From Thiotrichaceae bacterium UBA973 (lineage in GTDB: Bacteria; Pseudomonadota; Gammaproteobacteria; Eutrophobiales; Eutrophobiaceae), in NCBI GenBank assembly GCA_002292815.1, contig DBBX01000018.1, positions 62,001 through 126,000 on the forward strand: a stretch of 64,000 nt of DNA, written 5' to 3'. Both the position numbers and the translations under genes were made by a program. Under the pieces are notes generated by a model. The model saw only the letters and a list, made by a program, of their open reading frames with translations, ran no database searches and was not told the DNA's origin. Numbering within the stretch: the stretch's first letter is position 1; each line of letters begins with the position of its first letter. Of the stretch, positions 53,485-61,988 are shown piece after piece.

Positions 53485-54111
53485 CTATGTCATAAATAAA
53501 TTGTTATAGGCCAATGTTGATGTGGCAGCATCTTTCGTAGAATAAATCCCATTAATGACTGCTAGATAATCAACCTCGGCGTTAATTAGTTGCTTTCCAT
53601 TTTCCGGTGTTATGCCACCTATAGCAACCACAGGTATGTTAAATTTTTCTTTTGATTTAATAATCAGTTCGATATTTGCTTTGGTAGCGTCAGGTTTGGT
53701 GGTCGATGGGAAAAAAGAACCAAAAGCAATGTAATCGGCGCCAGATTTTTCTGCAAATATGGCACGATTAAAATCGTTATAACATGAAACACCGATAATT
53801 TTATCCCCAAGAACCCCTCTAGCAGTATCAATGTCTGTGTCATATTGTCCTAGGTGGATGCCATCGGCAGCTATATCTTTTGCGAGTTTCAGGTCATCAT
53901 TAACGATAAACGGGGTTTTGTATTGCTGACAAAGAGACTGTAGGGCTATCGCAAGCGTTCGTTTGTTTTCTTGATCTTCAGTTTTATTGCGGTATTGGAA
54001 GAGTGCTACGCCCACCCTTAGAATACTTTCGGTTTTATTTAATAATTCATCAGTTGTTAAATATTCACAATCTGTAATGGCATAGACGCCACCTGTGTTG
54101 GGCATATTCAT
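53485..54111 (-). CDS. thiE: Thiamine-phosphate synthase
   Basis: ThiE condenses the pyrimidine and thiazole halves into thiamine phosphate. The 208-residue TIM barrel has YRNKT, NDDLKLAKDIAADGIHLGQ, IGVSCYN, YIAFGSFFPSTTKP and VAIGGITPEN. It lies between thiD and hemL on one strand. Confidence 0.94.
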   Translation of the reverse strand: MNMPNTGGVYAITDCEYLTTDELLNKTESILRVGVALFQYRNKTEDQENKRTLAIALQSLCQQYKTPFIVNDDLKLAKDIAADGIHLGQYDTDIDTARGVLGDKIIGVSCYNDFNRAIFAEKSGADYIAFGSFFPSTTKPDATKANIELIIKSKEKFNIPVVAIGGITPENGKQLINAEVDYLAVINGIYSTKDAATSTLAYNNLFMT

Positions 54112-54141
54112 AAGGAAAGGTCAGTTGTAAGGTTGTCGTGC

Positions 54142-54924
54142 CTACTCATAGAAACGATTAGGTTGAGCTTGCCCATGACCAAGCTTCAGCCCATGTTTCA
54201 GTGATAACCAAGTGTATTCTTGGGCTTTTTCTACCGATGTTTTCAAATCATTACCTAGTGCTAATTGTGCTGCAATCCTTGAAGATAAAGTACAGCCTGA
54301 ACCATGAAATGACTCTGGCAATCTTTCCCAATGATACTCGATAGGAGAGCCTTGTTTTGTATAGAAGGTGTTTATGACTTCATGTGTTTCAGCATGTGTG
54401 CCTGTAATTAATACTGAATCAGCGTCATGACTCAGTAATGTGTTAGCGGCAGCAGTTAAGTTATCTTTCTGTGTAAGCAATGTCGCTTCTATACAATTTG
54501 GTGTAATAAGTGTTGTTAATGGTAACAATGACGTGAGCATTTTTTTACAAATGTCATCACCTGAAAATTGCTTTCCAGTTGTCGAGCTCATTACTGGGTC
54601 TAGTACTACCGGTATATTTAACCCCGCCAGTTCGTTGACGATGACTTCCAAGAGCTTAATACTGCCAATCATGCCAATTTTGCAGGCAACGATGTCCATA
54701 TCTTCTAAAATGAGTCTGATCTGATTTCTAAACGGTTCTGGCTTTTGTGGTATGACATCTAGAACCTTGTTTGTATTTTGGGTCGTTAGCGATGTGATTA
54801 CAGTTGTAGCATGACATCCGGCACTTGAAATGCTCTCTATATCTGCCTGTATTCCGGCCCCGCCACTTGGGTCATGCCCCGCGATGACAAGCACAACAGG
54901 TTTTTGATTATTGCTATTGGTCAT
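54142..54924 (-). CDS. thiD: Hydroxymethylpyrimidine/phosphomethylpyrimidine kinase
   Basis: ThiD phosphorylates the thiamine pyrimidine precursor. The 260-residue ribokinase-fold enzyme has IAGHDPSGGAGIQADI, TSLTTQNT, VLDPVMSSTTG and the late catalytic FHGSGCTLSSRIAA. It pairs with thiE downstream. A rubredoxin gene diverges upstream. Confidence 0.95.
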   Translation of the reverse strand: MTNSNNQKPVVLVIAGHDPSGGAGIQADIESISSAGCHATTVITSLTTQNTNKVLDVIPQKPEPFRNQIRLILEDMDIVACKIGMIGSIKLLEVIVNELAGLNIPVVLDPVMSSTTGKQFSGDDICKKMLTSLLPLTTLITPNCIEATLLTQKDNLTAAANTLLSHDADSVLITGTHAETHEVINTFYTKQGSPIEYHWERLPESFHGSGCTLSSRIAAQLALGNDLKTSVEKAQEYTWLSLKHGLKLGHGQAQPNRFYE

Positions 54925-54986
54925 AATATCGTTATTCTACACGGCCATTATTATCACAGAAATAAAAATTAAGGAGTTGTTTGCCA

Positions 54987-55151
54987 ATGAAACAATATAT
55001 GTGTGTTATTTGCGGTTATATATATGATGAAGAAAAAGGTTGGCCGGAAGATGATATTGCCCCGGGCACCAAGTGGGAAGATGTTCCTCCTAACTGGGCG
55101 TGTCCTGAGTGCGGTGCTAGAAAAGAAGATTTTGAGATGATAGAGGTTTGA
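54987..55151 (+). CDS. Rubredoxin
   Basis: The 54-residue iron protein has two Cys knuckles, CVICG and CPECG, around a YIYDEEKGWPEDDIAPGTKW core, the rubredoxin signature. AAGGAG precedes the ATG by 10 bases. It carries electrons in the cytosol, e.g. to oxygen-scavenging or alkane-type oxygenases. It diverges from thiD and precedes the MFS/spermidine-synthase gene. Confidence 0.95.
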   Translation: MKQYMCVICGYIYDEEKGWPEDDIAPGTKWEDVPPNWACPECGARKEDFEMIEV

Positions 55152-55215
55152 TTTGTCACACAATTATTAGTTGTTTTAAATAACAGTTCAAATCAGAGTT
55201 CAATATGAAAAGGTA

Positions 55216-57285
55216 ATGTTCCGTTTTGCTTTAACGATCTTTATTAGTGCGTTTCTGTTGTTTCAGATTCAACCAATCATTGCCAAGTATATATTACCTT
55301 GGTATGGCGGTACTGCATCGGTATGGACAGTATGCCTATTGTTTTTTCAAGCGACATTATTATTAGGATATTGTTATGCGCACATACTGCGCATATGTTT
55401 AAAAATTCATCATCAAGCAATTGTGCATGTATTTTTGATTGTGTGTGCCTTGGCTGTCTTACCGGTTACTCCGGATCTTTCGCTCAAACCTGTAACTCCT
55501 GAAAGCCCGTTGCTCGGAATATGGATAACTCTACTTGTCACTATTGGGCTTCCATACTGCTTAATATCTGCGTCAGGACCGTTGCTCCAATATTGGTTTA
55601 AGCAAAGGTTTCCATCTTCATCTCCATATCGACTCTATGCTTTATCAAATGTTGGTTCTTTATTAGCATTATTAACCTATCCCTTTTTAATAGAACCAAT
55701 ATTGACGTTACAGATTCAATCTTGGTTTTGGTCGACTGGTTTTTTCGTTTATGTTCTTCTCTGTTCAAGTTGCGCATGGTCGCTTCGCTTAGTATCTGAG
55801 AAAGATGATCCATCAAGAAGATCAGAACAATCTGTGAATAGATGGGACGATCGAATATTGTGGGTTTTATTATCGGCATCAGCAACAACTTTGTTAATGT
55901 CATCTACGAACCAGATTTGTCAGAATGTTGCGTCAGTTCCTTTTTTATGGCTTTTACCGCTGAGTTTATATTTGCTGTCATTTATTATTTGTTTTGATAG
56001 AGCAAAGTGGTATGACCGTCGTTTCTGGTTGCCAGCATTATTCATTTCAGTCCTTTTTGGTTTGTATTGTCTACTGTCCGAAAGTTCTTCATCAATTCAA
56101 TTTCAGGTATTGGTCTATTCCAGCATCCTGTTTACAGGATGTATGTCTTGTCATGGAGAAGTGGTGCGCCTCAAACCTCATCCAGATCAACTAACGATAT
56201 TTTATTTGTTGATTAGCTTAGGGGGAGCATTAGGCGGCATTTTTGTTACTTTAATTGCCCCACAGATATTTAATGGCTATTGGGAATTACAATTGATTTG
56301 TTGCGTTATCTTAATCTTATTAGGAGCGTGTGTTTTTAAAGGATTAAGTAAGAAGCATTATTGGAGCAACATAGCTATGCAAGCGGGCTGGGTAACACTG
56401 TGTGCTTGCATAGCCATGTTTTTAGTAAAGCAGGTTTTTTTGTGGAGCCAAGACATAGTTGATGTAAAACGAAATTTTTATGGCGTACTAAGAGTACAGG
56501 ATATAAAAAATATCGAGGATAGTCAGTTAGACATACGCAATTTAAAGAATGGCACTATTTTACACGGCAATCAGATGATTAATGCTCAGTATACTCGCCT
56601 ATGGCCAACGACATATTACGGTTACAAAAGTGGTATTGGTATAGCAATACATGAGCATCCTAAACATCTTTTAAAGACAAACTCTAATAATGAGTTTCGG
56701 ATTGGTGTGGTAGGTATGGGCGTCGCTACCATTAGTGCTTTAGCCGCTCATAATGACGTGATTAGATTTTATGAAATAAATCCATCGGTTGTAGAATTTA
56801 GTAAAAAGTATTTTACTTATTTACAAGATACTTTAGCACGTTGGGAAATTGTTCTAGGTGATGCTCGTATTTCTATGGAGCAGGAGCTTGATATTGAAAA
56901 CAAGCAGAATTTTGATGTGCTTGCCATTGATGCATTTAGTGGTGATTCAATTCCTACCCATTTATTAACAATAGAGTCATTTAAAGTTTACTGGCAACAT
57001 CTAAATGAAGATGGCATTCTCGCTATCCATATATCAAACTTACATGTTGATTTACGTCCAGTAGTTCGGCAGGCTGCAGCTGCATTGAATAAATCTATGA
57101 TCCTCATCAAGAATATTGCCAATTATGAGACTTCAGCGGAGACTTCCGTTTGGGTTTTAATGACCAACAACAATGACTTCTTACAACGTGACGATGTAGT
57201 GATAAATAGTTCTAATGATACTATTATTAAAAATGTAGCTTTGTGGACAGATGATTACAGTAATCTGTTTTCAGTTTTAAAATAA
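55216..57285 (+). CDS. Membrane-fused spermidine-synthase-like protein
   Basis: The 689-residue protein has an N-terminal half with about ten to twelve predicted transmembrane helices and a C-terminal half resembling spermidine synthase (FRIGVVGMGVATISALAAHND, FYEINPSVVEFSKKYF, GDARISMEQ and IDAFSGDSIPTHLL). Such fused proteins are widespread in proteobacteria with unproven polyamine activity. A canonical soluble speE is elsewhere in the window. Confidence 0.82.
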   Translation: MFRFALTIFISAFLLFQIQPIIAKYILPWYGGTASVWTVCLLFFQATLLLGYCYAHILRICLKIHHQAIVHVFLIVCALAVLPVTPDLSLKPVTPESPLLGIWITLLVTIGLPYCLISASGPLLQYWFKQRFPSSSPYRLYALSNVGSLLALLTYPFLIEPILTLQIQSWFWSTGFFVYVLLCSSCAWSLRLVSEKDDPSRRSEQSVNRWDDRILWVLLSASATTLLMSSTNQICQNVASVPFLWLLPLSLYLLSFIICFDRAKWYDRRFWLPALFISVLFGLYCLLSESSSSIQFQVLVYSSILFTGCMSCHGEVVRLKPHPDQLTIFYLLISLGGALGGIFVTLIAPQIFNGYWELQLICCVILILLGACVFKGLSKKHYWSNIAMQAGWVTLCACIAMFLVKQVFLWSQDIVDVKRNFYGVLRVQDIKNIEDSQLDIRNLKNGTILHGNQMINAQYTRLWPTTYYGYKSGIGIAIHEHPKHLLKTNSNNEFRIGVVGMGVATISALAAHNDVIRFYEINPSVVEFSKKYFTYLQDTLARWEIVLGDARISMEQELDIENKQNFDVLAIDAFSGDSIPTHLLTIESFKVYWQHLNEDGILAIHISNLHVDLRPVVRQAAAALNKSMILIKNIANYETSAETSVWVLMTNNNDFLQRDDVVINSSNDTIIKNVALWTDDYSNLFSVLK

Positions 57286-57295
57286 ATACTTTTGA

Positions 57296-57721
57296 TTAGG
57301 TTGGCTTTATGACAGCTAATAAAATAATGGCAATCATTATTACTACCGGAACTTCATTATACCAGCGATACCATATATGGCTGTGTTTGTTTCGATTATG
57401 TTTAAAATCCTTTAGTAAGAGCCAGCAGTAAACATGGTAAGCAATTAAAAACAGAATCAAGACGTATTTAATTTGTAACCACAGTTGTTCACTATATGCA
57501 GACAAACCGTTACTGAATAAAGTGCATAGTCCGAAAACTATCGTTAATAGTGCTCCCGGTGTCATGATGCCGTAAAAAAGCTTACGTTCCATAATTTTGA
57601 ATCTATCAATACTGATTTTGTCGTCACTCATTGCGTGATAAACAAATAACCTTGGTAGATAGAACAGTCCGGCGAACCAGGTCACCATAAATATCAGATG
57701 TAGAGCTTTAAACCAGAGCAT
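57296..57721 (-). CDS. hemJ: Protoporphyrinogen IX oxidase HemJ
   Basis: The 141-residue membrane protein has four helices and the HemJ motifs: ALHLIFMVTWFAGLFYLPRLFVYH near the N-terminus (with invariant His residues; only partly quoted here as LHLIFMVTWFAG), FKIMERKL, TPGALLTI and WLQIKYVL. HemJ oxidises protoporphyrinogen to protoporphyrin IX. The gene converges with the fused-synthase gene. Confidence 0.92.
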   Translation of the reverse strand: MLWFKALHLIFMVTWFAGLFYLPRLFVYHAMSDDKISIDRFKIMERKLFYGIMTPGALLTIVFGLCTLFSNGLSAYSEQLWLQIKYVLILFLIAYHVYCWLLLKDFKHNRNKHSHIWYRWYNEVPVVIMIAIILLAVIKPT

Positions 57722-57733
57722 TAGTATAGTTAA

Positions 57734-58258
57734 TCATGAAATTGTTGTTGGTGGTGTTTGGAGTAATTTTTTAATCTTGATCCGGAGTTGTTCAATATCC
57801 ATTTCACCAGTCTTCTGTTGAATTATATTTCCAAAAGAATCAATCAAAAAGCTTGTCGGTGTGGCACTGATATTTCCAAACGCTTTCGAAGCGACGCCTT
57901 CAATATCAAGTGCGATCGGATAAGGGATCTCTTTCCTTTCTGTTAGTTCTAGCACGCGGTTTGGTGGATCGTATGGCATTGCTATACCGATTATTTCAAG
58001 ACCGTCTTTGTTAAGTTGCTTATAAAGCTCAACTAGATGAGGCATTTCTTTTATACAGGTAGAGCAAGTCGTAGACCAAAATGTCACTAGTAAGGGATTA
58101 CCTCGCAAAGAACTGAATTCGATCTTTCGACCATCAATAATATTTAAACTGATGTCGGGTGCTTTATCCGGGCCTTGCGAAGAGATAAAAAGTACAAAGC
58201 TTGATAGTGCGACAATAATTAAGGTCGCTATCGTCAAGGTCAATTTGGTTTTCATCAA
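57734..58258 (-). CDS. TlpA-family periplasmic thioredoxin-like protein
   Basis: The 174-residue protein has an N-terminal membrane anchor (about 5-27) and a thioredoxin fold with a CSTC active site in FWSTTCSTCIKEMPHL. The cis-Pro is in ATPTSFLID. It would act as a reductase or maturation factor in the periplasm. It is 12 bases upstream of hemJ on the same strand. Confidence 0.9.
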   Translation of the reverse strand: MMKTKLTLTIATLIIVALSSFVLFISSQGPDKAPDISLNIIDGRKIEFSSLRGNPLLVTFWSTTCSTCIKEMPHLVELYKQLNKDGLEIIGIAMPYDPPNRVLELTERKEIPYPIALDIEGVASKAFGNISATPTSFLIDSFGNIIQQKTGEMDIEQLRIKIKKLLQTPPTTIS

Positions 58259-58900
58259 CTAATCATTCGGGGGTTCAATTGATGAATCAAGTGCCAGCGA
58301 GCTTTTATTTCCTTTAATAAAGTCTTTGAGTGTTGAAAAAATACGTTTGATACCACGCCAGATTTTAGGTAATAACCATATCATCAATATGATAAAGAGA
58401 ATGAGAAATATAACAAAAACCAATGGGTGTGTTAGTGCCGCCCACATGCCGGCAATAACTAAGAAGTCTTCACCAAGTGAAGTGAACCAATTACTTATTG
58501 GTTCAGGAGACGAATTGATTATGACGCGGCTCCCCGCTTTGGTTGCATGAGTTGCTGCCGTTAAACTACCCCCCGCGAGAAATGCGGCGAGTTCGACAGC
58601 AGGTGTCATTTCACCAACGGCACTCATCGCTAAAACTGCGCCAAGTGGTATGCGGATAAAAGTGTGTAGGCTGTCCCATGCAGTATCAACCCCAGGAGTT
58701 TTATCGGCAAAAAATTCCACACAATACATCAGTCCCGCAGCGGACATTACTAGTGGGTCGGTGACCACCATCATTTCTGGTGGTAAATCAATATTACCGG
58801 TACTGCCAAGATAGCCCAGCATTAAAACTGCCGCGTAAAGATTAATACCACTTGCCCATGCCACGCCCATACTAAGAGCTATATATTGAACTGTATCCAT
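58259..58900 (-). CDS. DUF4126-family membrane protein
   Basis: The 213-residue protein begins MGVAWASGINLYAAVLMLGY (from residue 11), the DUF4126 hallmark, and has about five membrane helices with CVEFFADKTPGVDTAWDSLHT and GGSLTAATHATKAGSR. Function unknown. Its stop directly abuts the TlpA start, so the two are one transcript. Confidence 0.88.
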   Translation of the reverse strand: MDTVQYIALSMGVAWASGINLYAAVLMLGYLGSTGNIDLPPEMMVVTDPLVMSAAGLMYCVEFFADKTPGVDTAWDSLHTFIRIPLGAVLAMSAVGEMTPAVELAAFLAGGSLTAATHATKAGSRVIINSSPEPISNWFTSLGEDFLVIAGMWAALTHPLVFVIFLILFIILMIWLLPKIWRGIKRIFSTLKDFIKGNKSSLALDSSIEPPND

Positions 58901-59069
58901 AAATAGATATTCTCACTTATCGTATTATTAACAACATACCGAAATTTTACGGAATCGCAATCACACTGTGCACTAAATCGATATATGCAAATAAAAACAA
59001 GTACTTAAATTTAAGACAGGAAGTAGTATTGATCGTTCAAAGCGTATCATTGTACGGCTAATTGATTGC

Positions 59070-59098
59070 TTGACAGTATTTTCATCTGGCATTAACCT
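59070..59098 (+). promoter_or_regulatory. Sigma-70-type promoter before an orphan terminator
   Basis: A perfect -35 TTGACA (59070-59075), a 17-base spacer and TAACCT (59093-59098, three of six matches to TATAAT) form a plausible promoter. No ORF follows before the terminator at 59162. Confidence 0.45.
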
Positions 59099-59104
59099 CA
59101 CATT

Positions 59105-59182
59105 CGAATTAACTGATTTATGCAGTTATTTCATTAAAATAATAATAAAAATCGAATTCACAGCGGCTCCGGCCGCTTTTTT
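59105..59182 (+). ncRNA. Candidate small RNA with its own promoter and terminator
   Basis: Transcription from the predicted start near 59105 would give an RNA of about 78 bases ending in the strong terminator at 59162-59182. No plus-strand gene ends here, so the terminator has no other obvious transcript. No known sRNA family is recognised. Confidence 0.35.
59162..59182 (+). terminator. Rho-independent terminator without an upstream ORF
   Basis: AGCGGC and GCCGCT form a 6-bp GC-rich stem around TCCG, followed by a six-T run. It points along the plus strand, although the nearest gene to its left is on the minus strand. Confidence 0.8.
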
Positions 59183-59389
59183 AATTATCTACATAGAATT
59201 AGTGTATGTCCCGGGACGGACGTGTGTCAGGCGCCACAAGGGTTAGAAATAGTCCGATGCGACTGTATGCAGAATGTACTTAAAATTACGCTAATGTTTC
59301 CCATTCTTCGTTTAGCCAATAAAACCACGATACTCAAGTAGTTTTATTCTGTAAAATTAAAACTTTATTAAAGTAATTAAGGCAAAAAA

Positions 59390-60427
59390 ATGATCAAGGT
59401 TGGTGTTGTCGGCGCAACGGGTTATACAGGAATCGAATTACTTCGATTATTATCAAAGCATGATGCCGTTGAGTTAGTAGTTGCCACTTCAAACGCTGAA
59501 AAAGGCAAGGCTGTTCGGGATGTCTTTCCAAGCTTGCGAATGCATGTGGATCTTGAATTTGTTGGTCATGATAGTGAACTCCTGAAGTCATGTGATTTTA
59601 TTTTCTTTGCAACACCCCATGCAACAGCAATGTACCATGTACCCAAACTACTTGAGCAAGGTTGTAAGATTATAGACCTTTCTGCAGATTTTAGGATTTC
59701 AAATCCAACGTTATGGGAGCAATGGTATCAGGTAAGTCATGCGTGTCCAGAACTGCTAAACCAAGCAGTATATGGATTACCAGAATTAAATAGACAAAAA
59801 ATAAAGGACGCCAATCTGATAGCCAATCCAGGATGTTATCCAACTGCAATTACGCTTGCGTTATTGCCCGCAGTTGAAAAGGGATTAATCAACATGGGCG
59901 ATATTATTGCCGACGCTAAATCGGGTGTAAGTGGTGCTGGGAGGAAAGCGGCACTAGCAACTCAATTTTCTGAGGTTTCAGAATCTTTCAAGGCATATAG
60001 TGTTTCAGGGCACAGACACTTGCCTGAAATTATGCAAACGCTAAACAATGTTCAGACAGAGTCTGAAGCTAATTTGACCTTCGTGCCTCATTTGGTCCCA
60101 ATGAACAGAGGCATTTTTGCCACACTGTATGTGAAGCCAATTGAAAATGCGGAGGGGTTGCATGAGCACTATGCCGCCTATTATGCACAGGAAAAGTTTG
60201 TTGATGTGATGCCGCAAGGTTCGCACCCAAATACTGCGTCGGTCAGAGCAACAAACTCATGCAGGATTGCTCTTCACCCCGGTAAAAATCAGTCTCAACC
60301 TACGGTAATCCTGTCGGTAATTGATAACTTAGTGAAAGGTGCTGCCGGTCAGGCGATTCAGAACATGAATATTATGCTGGGTTTGGATGAAAGTTTGGGC
60401 TTGGCTATGCCCGGTCTGATTCCCTAG
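59390..60427 (+). CDS. argC: N-acetyl-gamma-glutamyl-phosphate reductase
   Basis: ArgC reduces N-acetylglutamyl phosphate to the semialdehyde in arginine synthesis. The 345-residue protein has GVVGATGYTGIELLRLL, the catalytic Cys in NPGCYPTA and HPNTASVRATN. It begins an apparent four-gene run, argC, DUF6776, bactofilin and erpA, with short gaps. An ArgR box is not obvious upstream. Confidence 0.96.
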   Translation: MIKVGVVGATGYTGIELLRLLSKHDAVELVVATSNAEKGKAVRDVFPSLRMHVDLEFVGHDSELLKSCDFIFFATPHATAMYHVPKLLEQGCKIIDLSADFRISNPTLWEQWYQVSHACPELLNQAVYGLPELNRQKIKDANLIANPGCYPTAITLALLPAVEKGLINMGDIIADAKSGVSGAGRKAALATQFSEVSESFKAYSVSGHRHLPEIMQTLNNVQTESEANLTFVPHLVPMNRGIFATLYVKPIENAEGLHEHYAAYYAQEKFVDVMPQGSHPNTASVRATNSCRIALHPGKNQSQPTVILSVIDNLVKGAAGQAIQNMNIMLGLDESLGLAMPGLIP

Positions 60428-60438
60428 TCAGTTTTATT

Positions 60439-61152
60439 ATGCCTAAACTAGTTGTAAAAAAGCACCGTCCGTTTGAAATTGTTTTTGCTGTCATACTGTT
60501 CAGTGGTGCGATTTCTGTCGTGATATGGTTTCTATTAGATGCGAATCATTGGCGTTCTATTAAAAGCCAGCTAATACAGAGTGAAGACTCTCGTTTACTT
60601 TGGGAGGTAAATCAAAGTCTCGATATTGAGAATAAGCAGTTGCGAGAACAGGTCGTCATACTTGAACGTTCCACTCAAATTGATAATCAGGCTGCTGCCA
60701 GATTGCAAGATGATATTAAGGCACTTCAGGATCAGGTATACAGTCTCAAGGGTGAATTAGAGTTTTATCAAGGGATTATGTCGGCAACAACAGACTCAAA
60801 GGGACTTAATATACAGGGACTTCATATTGAAGCGACTAGACAAGAAAGTTTGTACCATTTCAAGCTTGTGTTAACCAATGTCGCAAAAAGTGATAAAATT
60901 ATCGAAGTTACAATGGAGATGTCAATTGAAGGGATGAATGAAGCGGGATCCCAGGTATTATCACTAGATAAGGTGATTGCAGGCAGTAAACTTGATCGTG
61001 AAATAAAATTTAAGAACTTTGAACGAATTGAGGGTAATCTAAACTTCCCTAAGGGCTTCAAGCCATTGCGGGTGGTGGTTGGTTTGCGACAAAAAGGTTC
61101 GCAGAAATCAACGGTAAAAAGAGTATTTGAATGGCCTGCTAAAGCAGGTTGA
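60439..61152 (+). CDS. DUF6776-family membrane-anchored coiled-coil protein
   Basis: The 237-residue protein has one N-terminal transmembrane helix (about 13-33), a coiled coil of about 70 residues (LLWEVNQSLDIENKQLREQV, then VVILERSTQIDNQ) and a C-terminal beta domain with LVLTNVAKSDKIIEVTMEM. I associate it with DUF6776, which often adjoins bactofilin genes, suggesting a cell-envelope partner role. The function is unproven. Confidence 0.8.
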   Translation: MPKLVVKKHRPFEIVFAVILFSGAISVVIWFLLDANHWRSIKSQLIQSEDSRLLWEVNQSLDIENKQLREQVVILERSTQIDNQAAARLQDDIKALQDQVYSLKGELEFYQGIMSATTDSKGLNIQGLHIEATRQESLYHFKLVLTNVAKSDKIIEVTMEMSIEGMNEAGSQVLSLDKVIAGSKLDREIKFKNFERIEGNLNFPKGFKPLRVVVGLRQKGSQKSTVKRVFEWPAKAG

Positions 61153-61162
61153 GGAGTAAAAC

Positions 61163-61579
61163 ATGCTCGGAAGGTCTAAGAAACGTAAAGCAACACGCAT
61201 CGACACGCTGGTTGGGCAACATAGTGAAGTACAAGGCGATATCCGGTTTACTGGTGGACTGCATGTCGATGGCACCATCAAAGGGAATGTCATCGCTGAA
61301 AACGATGGGCGTTCTATGTTGTCACTCAGTGAGTGTGGAACAATTGAAGGTGAAGTAAGCGTTCCATATGTCGTTATAAATGGCGTTGTAATTGGTGATG
61401 TGCATGGCAGTGAGCATGTGGAACTTGCATCTAAAGCAAGAGTCACAGGTAATGTGTACTATAATCTTATAGAGATGGCGATAGGTGCGGAAGTCAACGG
61501 GAAACTGGTCCACTCACTCGAGCCGAGTGAATCCCCATTAGCAATTGGCCATGGTGAACCGCTTGAAGCCAGTGAATAA
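61163..61579 (+). CDS. Bactofilin (polymer-forming cytoskeletal protein)
   Basis: The 138-residue protein has the bactofilin beta-helix: TLVGQHSEVQGDIRFTGGLH, VDGTIKGNVIA and GVVIGDVHGSEHVELASKAR repeats, with flexible ends. Bactofilins polymerise at the inner membrane and position cell-wall or division machinery. GAGGAG precedes the ATG. Confidence 0.92.
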   Translation: MLGRSKKRKATRIDTLVGQHSEVQGDIRFTGGLHVDGTIKGNVIAENDGRSMLSLSECGTIEGEVSVPYVVINGVVIGDVHGSEHVELASKARVTGNVYYNLIEMAIGAEVNGKLVHSLEPSESPLAIGHGEPLEASE

Positions 61580-61603
61580 TAATCATTAATTGGATATAAA
61601 ACT

Positions 61604-61960
61604 ATGAGTACAGCAGCAGAAGAAGTAATCCCAGGCCCACTCGTGTTTAGCGAGGCAGCGGCCAGTAAGGTTAAAGAACTTATCGAAGAGGAAGGTAACG
61701 AGGAATTAAAGTTACGCGTCTTTATCTCCGGCGGTGGTTGTTCTGGATTTCAATATGGGTTTACCTTCGACGAGGAAGTTGGTGAAGGTGACACTATCGT
61801 TGAAAATGAAGGAGTTAAATTGTTGGTTGATCCTATGAGCTTTCAATATCTATCGGGTGCAGAGATTGATTATTCTGAAGGAATGGAAGGTGCGCAATTT
61901 GTTATCCGTAATCCTAACGCAGAAACTACCTGCGGTTGTGGCTCATCTTTTTCAGTTTGA
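61604..61960 (+). CDS. erpA: Iron-sulfur cluster insertion protein ErpA
   Basis: The 118-residue A-type carrier has the three invariant Cys residues: one in SGGGCSGFQYGF and the pair in TTCGCGSSFSV. It delivers Fe-S clusters to apoproteins. It is the last gene of the argC run and converges with anmK. Confidence 0.96.
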   Translation: MSTAAEEVIPGPLVFSEAAASKVKELIEEEGNEELKLRVFISGGGCSGFQYGFTFDEEVGEGDTIVENEGVKLLVDPMSFQYLSGAEIDYSEGMEGAQFVIRNPNAETTCGCGSSFSV

Positions 61961-61988
61961 CCTTATTCGCTAGCTGATATCAATAAGG
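61961..61988. terminator. Inverted repeat between convergent erpA and anmK
   Basis: CCTTATT (61961-61967) and AATAAGG (61982-61988) can pair across a 14-base loop that includes the erpA/anmK junction. The stem is short, so only a weak two-way terminator is suggested. Confidence 0.3.

Larger units (their letters stand above)
58901..59389. other. Long gap between DUF4126 and argC
   Basis: This 489-base region holds the DUF4126 promoter, the sRNA candidate at 59105-59182 and presumably the argC promoter. I see no ORF of note, no Arg box and no tRNA in the rest. Confidence 0.45.
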
